A DNA stretch of 5,712 nt. It comes from CAYYTU01 sp964474655. Its GTDB lineage: Bacteria > Chloroflexota > Anaerolineae > B4-G1. The first letter of the stretch is position 1. The number at the start of each line of letters is the position of its first letter. The notes under the pieces are model-generated. The model had not been told where the DNA came from. It saw only the letters and a list, made by a program, of their open reading frames with translations, and ran no database searches. Location: NCBI GenBank assembly GCA_964474655.1, contig CAYYTU010000132.1, positions 1 to 5,712 on the forward strand, in the 5' to 3' direction. Position numbers and translations under genes: made by a program. This document shows, in pieces, positions 1 through 5,683 of this stretch.

Positions 1-27
1 TCTGCGCTCTCTGCGTTCTCGGCGGTT
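1..27. repeat. Short 9-nt periodic repeat, cut by the window edge
   Basis: Three consecutive 9-base units can be read: tctgcgctc, tctgcgttc and tcggcggtt. The second differs from the first at one position and the third is more diverged. The pattern resembles the GCAGAG/CGCAGAG-rich intergenic repeats that I recall from Chloroflexota, cyanobacteria and other large environmental genomes, but that link is from memory. It lies about 20 bases beyond the stop codon of the small regulator gene and probably continues outside the window. No function can be read from it. Confidence 0.45.
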
Positions 28-49
28 ATATCGACCGCTACCTGAACGG

Positions 50-394
50 TTACTCGGTTTCTTCCAGGCAGTCTCGGCAAACGTAGATCTCTTCCTCTGG
101 CAACTCGGAGAAGGTCTTCGGCCCAAAGCCGCGTCGAAAGACGGGTTGGTAGATCACTTCGCTGGCGCGAAACATCCGTTCGCATTGATGGCAAGTCACA
201 TTTTCGCTCGATCGGGTTGTCACGTACCCGTCGATGACCCAGGTTGTCTCTCCCAAACCGTGCTGGGCGGCGAGGGCTTGTACCGCCACTCGGACGGCTT
301 CCGTTTGATTGTCGGCGTAGAATCGTTCGGCGAGATCCTCAAGCAGCTCGGCAGTCTCCACGCCTAGCGTAAACGTCTTCTTGCCTTGTGTCAC
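50..394 (-). CDS. Ribbon-helix-helix protein with C-terminal two-CxxC zinc-ribbon-like domain
   Basis: This is a 114-residue protein, probably a small DNA-binding regulator. Residues 5-45 fit a ribbon-helix-helix (CopG/Arc/MetJ type) domain: a short strand (KKTFTLGVE), a first helix around ELLEDLAERF, a turn, then a second helix starting at NQTEAVRVAVQAL. RHH proteins dimerise and insert the paired strands into the DNA major groove. The C-terminal half has two cysteine knuckles, C68-x2-C71 and C106-x2-C109, separated by 34 residues, as expected for a zinc ribbon. The start is GTG, supported by AGGAGG five bases upstream and by an in-frame TAG at 410-412 that rules out a longer form. The gene has its own strong promoter with a palindrome over the -10 box, so autorepression is likely. 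No toxin partner is visible upstream; anything downstream lies beyond the left edge. An antitoxin role is possible but unsupported. The RHH fold is fairly sure, the zinc site likely, the target unknown. Confidence 0.85.
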   Translation of the reverse strand: MTQGKKTFTLGVETAELLEDLAERFYADNQTEAVRVAVQALAAQHGLGETTWVIDGYVTTRSSENVTCHQCERMFRASEVIYQPVFRRGFGPKTFSELPEEEIYVCRDCLEETE

Positions 395-399
395 AGTGT

Positions 400-405
400 C
401 CTCCT
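400..405 (-). promoter_or_regulatory. Shine-Dalgarno site fixing the GTG start of the RHH gene
   Basis: The minus strand reads AGGAGG, then five bases (ACACT), then GTG. This perfect anti-16S match at good spacing decides in favour of the unusual GTG start. No ATG lies nearby in frame; the next methionine is residue 74. Confidence 0.85.
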
Positions 406-432
406 CAGACTATCAGGTGATCAATCTTTGAC

Positions 433-447
433 TAGTATACCATACTA
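433..447. promoter_or_regulatory. Candidate operator: perfect inverted repeat over the -10 box
   Basis: The arms tagtat (433-438) and atacta (442-447) are perfect reverse complements around a 3-base spacer. The element covers the -10 box (434-439) and part of the promoter spacer, so a bound protein would block RNA polymerase. Short inverted repeats of this size suit a dimer of RHH dimers, and the gene controlled encodes an RHH protein, so self-regulation is the simplest reading. A second, shorter inverted repeat (cgct-gat-agcg, 468-478) lies just upstream of the -35 box and could be an accessory site. Binding itself is inferred. Confidence 0.5.
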
Positions 448-462
448 TCCCATATCAGTCAA
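434..462 (-). promoter_or_regulatory. Sigma70-type promoter of the RHH gene
   Basis: On the minus strand a -35 box TTGACT (457-462) and a -10 box TATACT (434-439) are separated by exactly 17 bases. Each matches the consensus at five of six positions. Transcription would start near 427, giving a leader of roughly 30 bases that contains the AGGAGG site. No competing promoter was seen between it and the gene. Confidence 0.8.
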
Positions 463-742
463 ATAGCCGCTGATAGCGTATGAATGATGCTGTGTCGGGT
501 TGCCGGCAGATTTTGCCTATCTGGTGTTGTGATAAGCAAGTTCAAGCGCTTGGTAGGGAGTAAGTTCTTCAGCAAGTGGTGTCGAGCGGTGGTCGTCGTG
601 AGGAGGAGGTTGTTTGCGGGATGCATGAAAGGAACGTTGGATCTGGGGGGAAGATAGGCGCAGATCGTCGTTGCGTCGGGTCACTCGGTGGTAAAGGGAT
701 CTTAACACTGGTAATATACGTTAAGCGGAGAGCAGCTAGAGG
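463..742. other. Intergenic stretch with no convincing gene
   Basis: Between the RHH promoter and the tRNA 3' end I find no supported gene. A GTG-initiated minus-strand frame of 63 codons (517-708) lacks a ribosome binding site and has no recognisable domain. Other open frames here are shorter or run into the tRNA. Two small symmetric elements stand out. One is a 10-bp palindrome, caagcgcttg (543-552). The other is a 6-bp inverted repeat, cttaac (701-706) and gttaag (720-725), with a 13-base loop, 18 to 42 bases past the tRNA end. The latter could form a weak hairpin in the tRNA trailer but has no T-run, so I do not call it a terminator. Confidence 0.5.
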
Positions 743-813
743 CTGGGGGAGGAGGATTTGAACCCCCACTTACGGTTCCAGAGACCGCTGTCCTACCATT
801 AGACGATCCCCCA
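743..813 (-). tRNA. tRNA-Gln (anticodon CTG)
   Basis: A full cloverleaf of 71 bases folds on the minus strand. The acceptor arms TGGGGGA and TCCCCCA pair over seven bases. The D arm is GTC/GAC around TAATGGTAG. The anticodon arm is GCGGT/ACCGT with loop CTCTGGA, which gives anticodon CTG and reads CAG (glutamine). The variable loop is AAGT. The T arm is GGGGG/CCTCC with loop TTCAAAT. The U1-A72 first pair and G discriminator agree with bacterial tRNA-Gln. The 3' CCA is not encoded, since CCT follows the discriminator, so CCA must be added after transcription. The gene has its own promoter at 878-906 and a leader of about 58 bases. Confidence 0.96.
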
Positions 814-877
814 GCAAGAAGAAAAGGCTTCAGTAGACAAGGAACTCAATCCTGAGCCTGTATTCAACTGCTGACGG

Positions 878-906
878 ATTTTACCACAAGGTTTTCACTT
901 TGTAAA
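878..906 (-). promoter_or_regulatory. Sigma70-type promoter of tRNA-Gln
   Basis: The minus strand carries TTTACA (901-906) and TAAAAT (878-883) separated by 17 bases. Each box is one base off consensus. Transcription would begin near 871, about 58 bases before the mature tRNA 5' end. The -35 box starts just six bases beyond the T-run of the integrase-fossil terminator, so the tRNA is insulated from upstream transcription. Confidence 0.75.
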
Positions 907-911
907 GTCGG

Positions 912-947
912 AAAAAGCGGCAACGGGAGCAGATTCCCCTCCGCCGC
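912..947 (-). terminator. Intrinsic terminator after the integrase fossil
   Basis: On the minus strand the arms GCGGC (947-943) and GCCGC (921-917) are perfect complements, with further possible inner pairing (GGAG with CTCC). They are followed at once by TTTTT (916-912). The hairpin begins ten bases after the stop codon of the recombinase remnant. That is the usual place for a Rho-independent terminator, and it suggests that the original gene end is intact even though the gene is not. Confidence 0.7.
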
Positions 948-956
948 GTGTTGTGG

Positions 957-1148
957 CTACACACTTCCGTCTACCGGCCCGAATTGCTCGTGTGCCTCAA
1001 GTAGGTCCGGAATTTTGCCCAGCAGGACATAGATTTTGAACATCTCCGAGTCTGTCCAGCCAGCCAAGGTCTGAAACCTCGTTTCGTCTCCGCCCTGGCG
1101 GATCCATCACGGGGCGAAAGACTTACGAAATAGGTGAGAGAGGATGCA
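957..1148 (-). pseudogene. C-terminal remnant of a tyrosine recombinase (XerC/D or phage-integrase type), with in-frame stop
   Basis: Reading the minus strand from about 1148 to the TAG at 957-959 gives roughly 60 codons that match the C-terminal catalytic end of tyrosine recombinases. HLFRKSFA (His at 1134-1136, Arg at 1125-1127) fits the family's HxxRHTFA box. WIRQGGDETRFQTLAGW fits the LRNGGD...LLGH segment, and EMFKIYVLL holds the nucleophile Tyr (1029-1031). The tail EAHEQFGPVD fits the common EAHRRxSPVD ending. The Trp at 1056-1058 occupies the family's His/Trp position, and Tyr follows nine residues later as usual. A TGA at 1107-1109 breaks the frame between FAP and WIR, where spacing to the GGD motif is otherwise normal; one C-to-T change from CGA (Arg) would explain it. 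The N-terminal domain and the first catalytic Arg are missing, cut off near a C6/G6 hairpin. No start codon or RBS is visible. It is almost certainly inactive. Family assignment rests on motifs only. Confidence 0.75.
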
Positions 1149-1149
1149 A

Positions 1150-1168
1150 CCCCCCTCTGAGCGGGGGG
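1150..1168. repeat. C6/G6 inverted repeat at the broken end of the integrase fossil
   Basis: Six C (1150-1155) and six G (1163-1168) flank a 7-base loop, tctgagc. The recognisable recombinase homology stops next to it, and the 16-bp hairpin begins 12 bases further on. It may mark a deletion or rearrangement junction, or be part of a compound terminator. Confidence 0.5.
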
Positions 1169-1180
1169 AGGTGAACGCTT

Positions 1181-1216
1181 ACAAGCCCCTGGGTTTGGGA
1201 AAACCCAGGGGCTTGT
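1181..1216. terminator. Perfect 16-bp hairpin, probable transcription end of the large surface-protein gene
   Basis: The arms 1181-1196 (acaagcccctgggttt) and 1201-1216 are perfect reverse complements around a 4-base loop, an exceptionally stable structure. It lies about 90 bases past the stop of the large gene and before the fossil, so ending or protecting that transcript is its likely role. On the minus strand no T-run follows the stem. On the plus strand only TTGT follows, so it is not a textbook intrinsic terminator. A dispersed palindromic repeat is the main alternative. Confidence 0.5.
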
Positions 1217-1230
1217 TTGTCGAGCGTCCT

Positions 1231-1287
1231 ATGCCCCACGCTTTAGGGGATGTCGTTTTGCCGATTGTCGCTTGTGAAGTGGGGCAT
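1231..1287. repeat. 9-bp inverted repeat just past the stop of the large gene
   Basis: atgccccac (1231-1239) and gtggggcat (1279-1287) are perfect reverse complements separated by 39 bases, and the outer arm starts 20 bases after the TGA stop. The transcript could fold here, adding to the structured 3' end that continues into the 16-bp hairpin. No T-run follows on either strand. Confidence 0.4.
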
Positions 1288-1307
1288 CGTTCGCCGGATG
1301 ACCTACG

Positions 1308-4300
1308 TCAGGGCCGCGACGGCAGCGCGCCGGTCACACCCAGGCTATGGTCGGTGACGGTGCTGGTCGACGCGGTGACCGTGGTCGTGGCCGTGATCGG
1401 GCCGAAGAGGTTGTTGTACGGCTCGCCCAGCTGCTCGTGGGTCTCCAGCACGCCGCCGATTGGATCGTTGACGTTCGCCGCGTCCGCCTGGGCGTAGAGC
1501 ACCGTCCCGGCCGGCACCACGCCGGAGAAGTTACTCTCTTCATAGACGTGGTATTGGTCATAGCTGGTCAGCGTCAGCACCTCGCCGGGCGCCAGGGGAT
1601 CGGTCACGCCCCAGGCGATGCCCTCCTCGCAGAGCAGCTGCCAGGTGTCGTTGACGGCCTCGGGCGCCGGGTCGGGGTCGAGATAGGCGTCCACCCAGAA
1701 GGGCGACTGCGCCGTCGCTGTGCCCTCGTTGGCGATGACCACGGTGATCTCGTCCTCGGTCACCTGTAGATCGCGCACCACCAGGTCGGGCAGGAAGGCC
1801 GTATTGCGCAACACCAGCGGCAGGTAGAGGGCGCTGAAGCCGTCGTCGTCCAGGATGGTGAGCGTCGCCGCGGTCGGTGACGCGGACGCCGCGCCGGTCG
1901 GCGTGCCCAGGGCCAGCTGTACCGTCTCGCTGCCCTCGTCCTCGTCGTCGTCGGTGATGGCGACGGTCGTGGTCGTCCACGCCTGCCCGGCGGGGATCGT
2001 CAGGTCGGCGTCGCCATCGACGTAGTCGCTGCCGGCCGTGGCGCTGCCGTCGGCGGTGGTGAACGGGACCGTGACGTCGGCGTAGGGGTTGGCGGCGTCC
2101 AGCGTGACGGTGATCGTCGCCGTTCCGTCGGCCTCGCCCACGGTGTAGTCGGCTTGACTGAACTGCACGCGGGGCACAGTGACGGCGACGGCGGTTTCGG
2201 CCTCGGTCGGCGTGCCCGTGGTGCCGGTACTGGTCACCGCGGCGGTGTTGGTGAAGACGTCGTCGTGGGAGAGCGTATCGCTGACGGTGGCGGCGAAGGT
2301 GACGCTGACCGGCGTGCGCGGCGGCAGCGTGTCGAGGGTCCATTCCAGCTGTGGCGCGGCGCTGTCGTCGCGACTGTCGCCGCCGCTGATGCTGCCGGGC
2401 ACGTAGGTGAGGCCGTCCGGCACCGTATCGCTGATGACGACGTCGCTGTCCAGCACGTCGCTGCCGGTCACCGTCAGCGTGAAGGTGACGGGCTGCCCCG
2501 GTCGGAGCGTCATCGGCGCGGCCTGCTTGCGCAGGCCCAGCGCATAGCGAGTTTCGTAGGCGCCGATGTCGCAGGCGCCTGATTGGGGTCGGGCCACGCC
2601 GCGTTGATCGGCGGTGATGGCCCCGTCGCAGCCGTTGGCGCCGGACGGAATCTGGTCCGCCGCCGGGCTGCCAGCGACCAGGGCGTGGGTCTCGGTCTCA
2701 CCGGGGGGATTGAGCGCCAGCGGGGCCAGCACGCTGTCGAGCGAGCCTCCGAAGGTCAGATCATTGCCGCCCCCAGCCGGGCAAGTGCTGCCCAGCAAGT
2801 TGTAGTCGCCGCTGGTCAACGTGCCGTCGATGTTGGTGCAATCGTCGCCGGTCGAGGTGGCGCTGTTGCCGGCCAGGAGAGTGCTGGCGTAACGGACGGT
2901 GGCCGTCCCGCTCTCGTCATCCCCGTTGTAGATACCATCGCCGGCTCCCTCTGCGGTATTGCTAACGATGGTGGTGTGGGTCAGTACCGTCGTCACCCGC
3001 CCACCAGAGTCGGCATATTGGTAAATAGCGCCGCCGTCGCCGTTGTTCCCGGCGCCGTTGCCGCTGAGGGTGCTGTTGACGATGGTGGCCGTCGTGGTGC
3101 AGGCCCCGCTACATATCATCAGCAACCCGCCGCCGTAAGTCTCCGCGCTGTTGCGGCTGATGGTGCTGTTCGTCACGGTTATCGCATGGAGCCCCTCAAT
3201 ACCCCCCTCGAAGAGCGTTATACCGCTACTAATACCACCGCCTGAGAAGGCCTGGTTATTATCTACGGTGCTGTCGTTTACCGACAGGTGGTTTTCGAAG
3301 TAAATGCCGCCGCCCTGGAAAGCCTGGTTGTCGGCGACGATGCTGCTTTCCAGCGTCAGCGTGCCGTTTCCCTCGCCAGCGTTATAAAGGCCGCCGCCCG
3401 CCAGATTGGCCGTATTCTGCGCGACGCTGCTGTCGGTCAGCTGCAGCGCGCCGCGCTCGTTGTACAGGCCGCCGCCATACCCGGCCGCACCTTCACCGCT
3501 GCCCAACGCGGCGTTGCTCAGCAAAGCGGTACGGATCGAGGTCACGGCGCCGCTTTCGTTGTAGAGCCCGCCGCCGTAAGTCGCCGCGCTGACGTCCAGG
3601 CGATTGTAAGCCAACTGGCTGTCGATGAACCGCAGCTGACCGCTGCCGTTGTAGACTCCGCCGCCCCGCGCTTCGTCGGGGTCAGGAATTGCACTGCTCA
3701 CGCCGCTGCTCAACACCTGCGTCCGGCGCAGGGTCAGGTCGGCCACCGGGTTGTAGATGCCGCCCCCGGCGTCGCTACCATAGAGGAGGCCGCCGCCCAG
3801 GCCGGCCGCCTGCCCGTTGACCAGCCGCAGCCCGTCGAGGGTCACGTCGACGGTGCCGGTGATATAGATGACCCGGCCCAGGCCCTGAACCGTGCCCTGC
3901 GCGTCGAGCGTGGTGGGGTGAGCGACCGGATCGGGCGTGGCCCAGTCGATCAGGGTGTAGCCGCCCTGGATCGTGAGCGACTTGGTGATGTGGACGACCT
4001 GCGGGTGACCGCCCCGCTGGTTGACGTCGTCGCAGGTGCCGGCGACCTTCACCAGCTGCCCGGGGCTGGCCGCGTCGACGGCGGCCTGCACCGTGGCGTG
4101 GATGGGCCCGTCGCTGACGCCGTCGAAGACGCGGGCGAAGCAGCCGGCGACCGCGCTTGTCACCGTGCTGCGGTTGTTCCCCAGGTTGCCCTCGGGCGTC
4201 TCGCCGGCGATCTCCGCCGCGTTCTCCACCGCCGTGCCGGGCGTCAACCCCTGGTCGGCGTGGGCCGTGACGGTGATGACGCCGCCGGCGCCGGGCGCCA

Positions 4301-5609
4301 GGTCGGCCACCTGCCAGACGAAGTCGGTGCTGCCGATGGGCGTGATGGTCGCGCCGCTGCTGCTGACGTCAAGCGGCGTCAGCCCGGCGGGGATGACGTC
4401 GGTGATGACCACGCCGCTGGCGGTCAGCGAGCCGGCGTTGCTGTAGGTGAGCGTGTAGGTGAGCGGCTCGTCGGGGATGATGTCGGCCGGGCCGCGCTTG
4501 CGCAGGCGCAGATCGGCGGCCGCCTGGATGGTGGTGGGCTCGGCGGCGCTGGCCGGGGCGAGCTCCGTCGACGTGACGCCGGCGGTGTTGGTGATGGTGC
4601 CGCTGGCGGCGGCGTCCACTCGCGTAGTCACGGTGATCGTCGCCGTCTGGTCGGGCGGAAAGCCGAGCGCGAGGCTGCTCGTCAGATAATCGATCACGGC
4701 CTGCATCACTTCTTGGCCGTCGGCGGCGCTCTGGTTGGCGATGGCCTCCCAGGGGAAGGCGAAGAAGACGGTGGTGTCCGTGTTCACGCCGATGGTGTGA
4801 CCGGCGTCATCCACAAAGGCCGCGCGGCCGCTGCTGTTGGGCGTGATATCGTCGCTGTAGTCGCTGAGACTGCCGAAATCGGTGGTGTAGGGGCCAAGCC
4901 CAGCAAAGTCGTTGGCGCCGGTGATGGGGTTGGTCACGCCGTTGTCGTCGCTGACGCTACTGACGCCGAGGTAGTTCTCCATAAACGGCGTCAGTCTTTC
5001 GAAAAAGTGATAGTCTTGCGCGGAGATGAAGAGCCGCCCGCCGCCGTCGAGATAGGTCGCCAGCTCGGTTTCGTCGCCCGGACTGCTCGGCGAGCCAGTG
5101 TTCCCGCCGGCCCAGATGACCAGGTCGTACGCGCTCATCAGGGTCGCCGTGGGGCCGCCGTCCGATGAGGCGTCAAAGACGGTGTAATCGTACTCCGGCG
5201 CCGTCAGCGCCTCGGTGTAATAGCCGGTGACGCCGTTCTCGCTGCTGACCAGCAGCACGTCCACGTTGCCGTCGCCGGCCAGGGTGCAGGTGAGCACCCG
5301 GCCCACGGGCGCGGCGCAGTCGCCCTGGCTGCTCTCGGCGGCGATGAAGTCGACCTCGGCTGGCAGCGTGTCGGTGACGATGACGTTGGTGGCGGTGGTC
5401 GCGCTGGTGTTGGTGACGGTCAGGGTGTAGGTGAGCAGCTCGCCGGCCCGCACCGGATCGGCGGCGTCGGTCTTGGTGAGCTGCAGGTCGGAGGATTGTG
5501 CCTGCACCGACGGGTTCGCCAGAAGCAAGAGCGGCACTGCCGTCAGCAACAAGCCAAGAGTGAAGGCGAGGGTGATGATTGGATAGTTTTTGAATGGATA
5601 GTTTGTCAT
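1308..5609 (-). CDS. Large secreted multidomain surface protein (DUF11 / beta-helix choice-of-anchor Q / Calx-beta / CARDB-like)
   Basis: This 1433-residue exported protein shows no enzymatic signature; a structural or adhesive role outside the cell is likely. A signal peptide spans residues 1-37, with a hydrophobic core at 11-31 and probable cleavage after VQA. DUF11 copies follow at about 41-350, 365-485 and 1021-1146. The first is split by a Rossmann-like insert (about 113-316) carrying DVLLVSSENG, YDLVIWAGGN and YLDGGGRLFISAQDYHF. Residues 490-1020 form a right-handed beta-helix with about eleven GGGIYN-like coil motifs (for example 615, 649, 679, 712, 738, 766) and end in DQRGVARPQSGACDIGAYE, the choice-of-anchor Q signature. 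A Calx-beta domain (1147-1256, DDDEDEGSE and ending ILDDD) may bind calcium. YLPLVLRN lies at 1262-1269, then a CARDB-like domain (about 1274-1405). There is no C-terminal membrane anchor or LPXTG-type motif. The ATG start is supported by AAGGAG seven bases upstream. The gene is monocistronic, with its own promoter. Domain calls are from motifs; the ligand is unknown. Confidence 0.92.
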   Translation of the reverse strand: MTNYPFKNYPIITLAFTLGLLLTAVPLLLLANPSVQAQSSDLQLTKTDAADPVRAGELLTYTLTVTNTSATTATNVIVTDTLPAEVDFIAAESSQGDCAAPVGRVLTCTLAGDGNVDVLLVSSENGVTGYYTEALTAPEYDYTVFDASSDGGPTATLMSAYDLVIWAGGNTGSPSSPGDETELATYLDGGGRLFISAQDYHFFERLTPFMENYLGVSSVSDDNGVTNPITGANDFAGLGPYTTDFGSLSDYSDDITPNSSGRAAFVDDAGHTIGVNTDTTVFFAFPWEAIANQSAADGQEVMQAVIDYLTSSLALGFPPDQTATITVTTRVDAAASGTITNTAGVTSTELAPASAAEPTTIQAAADLRLRKRGPADIIPDEPLTYTLTYSNAGSLTASGVVITDVIPAGLTPLDVSSSGATITPIGSTDFVWQVADLAPGAGGVITVTAHADQGLTPGTAVENAAEIAGETPEGNLGNNRSTVTSAVAGCFARVFDGVSDGPIHATVQAAVDAASPGQLVKVAGTCDDVNQRGGHPQVVHITKSLTIQGGYTLIDWATPDPVAHPTTLDAQGTVQGLGRVIYITGTVDVTLDGLRLVNGQAAGLGGGLLYGSDAGGGIYNPVADLTLRRTQVLSSGVSSAIPDPDEARGGGVYNGSGQLRFIDSQLAYNRLDVSAATYGGGLYNESGAVTSIRTALLSNAALGSGEGAAGYGGGLYNERGALQLTDSSVAQNTANLAGGGLYNAGEGNGTLTLESSIVADNQAFQGGGIYFENHLSVNDSTVDNNQAFSGGGISSGITLFEGGIEGLHAITVTNSTISRNSAETYGGGLLMICSGACTTTATIVNSTLSGNGAGNNGDGGAIYQYADSGGRVTTVLTHTTIVSNTAEGAGDGIYNGDDESGTATVRYASTLLAGNSATSTGDDCTNIDGTLTSGDYNLLGSTCPAGGGNDLTFGGSLDSVLAPLALNPPGETETHALVAGSPAADQIPSGANGCDGAITADQRGVARPQSGACDIGAYETRYALGLRKQAAPMTLRPGQPVTFTLTVTGSDVLDSDVVISDTVPDGLTYVPGSISGGDSRDDSAAPQLEWTLDTLPPRTPVSVTFAATVSDTLSHDDVFTNTAAVTSTGTTGTPTEAETAVAVTVPRVQFSQADYTVGEADGTATITVTLDAANPYADVTVPFTTADGSATAGSDYVDGDADLTIPAGQAWTTTTVAITDDDEDEGSETVQLALGTPTGAASASPTAATLTILDDDGFSALYLPLVLRNTAFLPDLVVRDLQVTEDEITVVIANEGTATAQSPFWVDAYLDPDPAPEAVNDTWQLLCEEGIAWGVTDPLAPGEVLTLTSYDQYHVYEESNFSGVVPAGTVLYAQADAANVNDPIGGVLETHEQLGEPYNNLFGPITATTTVTASTSTVTDHSLGVTGALPSRP

Positions 5610-5616
5610 GAGTGTT

Positions 5617-5622
5617 CTCCTT
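5617..5622 (-). promoter_or_regulatory. Shine-Dalgarno site of the large surface-protein gene
   Basis: The minus strand reads AAGGAG seven bases before the ATG at 5607-5609. This supports that start, from which a clean signal peptide begins directly. Confidence 0.8.
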
Positions 5623-5641
5623 GTTATCTGGTCGTTTCGGG

Positions 5642-5664
5642 CTCACCCATAGCTATCTGGTGAG
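5642..5664. promoter_or_regulatory. Stem-loop in the leader of the large surface-protein gene
   Basis: ctcacc (5642-5647) and ggtgag (5659-5664) are perfect reverse complements around an 11-base loop. The loop itself contains the 8-bp palindrome atagctat (5649-5656). In the predicted leader this would form a hairpin 20 bases upstream of the Shine-Dalgarno site; in DNA it could be an operator. It resembles no riboswitch class that I recognise. Confidence 0.4.
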
Positions 5665-5683
5665 GATTAGCTTATTTTTAAGG

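Noticed and set aside
407..420. Similarity of tatcaggtga (411-420) and agactat (407-413) to sites in the large gene's leader and promoter (5654-5663, 5689-5695), suggesting that the RHH protein also controls that gene
   Set aside because: Matches of 7 bases, or 9 of 10, between two regulatory regions are expected by chance, and none coincides with the clear palindrome at 433-447.
517..708. A minus-strand 63-codon frame with a GTG start
   Set aside because: There is no ribosome binding site, no recognisable domain and no promoter of its own. The tail (EELTPYQALELAYHNTR) looks somewhat protein-like, so a decayed fragment cannot be excluded, but it is not supported.
741..767. A possible integrase attachment site at the tRNA-Gln 3' end
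   Set aside because: I found no second copy of the tRNA 3' end elsewhere in the window, and the integrase fossil lies on the 5' side of the tRNA.
569..769. Short frames on both strands that overlap the tRNA
   Set aside because: The minus-strand frame begins with tRNA-derived GVQILLP-like sequence, a common artefact. The plus-strand frame at 576-761 ends inside the tRNA, has no domain and is unlikely to be coding.
1144..1497. A plus-strand frame of 117 codons
   Set aside because: It runs through both hairpins and into the antisense of the large gene, with no recognisable domain.
1558..2343. A minus-strand frame of 261 codons inside the large gene
   Set aside because: It is out of frame with the real gene, extremely rich in Arg, His and Gly, and covers conserved DUF11 and Calx-beta coding sequence.
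2550..4142. Repetitive GGC/GCC-rich DNA with recurring ccgccgcc tracts, considered as a DNA repeat array
   Set aside because: The periodicity is explained by the recurring GGGIYN/GGGLYN coil motifs of the beta-helix. It is irregular at the DNA level and is not a CRISPR or tandem repeat array.
3288..5168. A plus-strand open frame of 626 codons opposite the large gene
   Set aside because: It lies wholly antisense to a gene with clear domains, signal peptide and RBS. Its translation is Ala/Gly/Val/Arg-rich and low in complexity, as expected from the antisense of GC-rich coding DNA. No RBS or known domain was seen.
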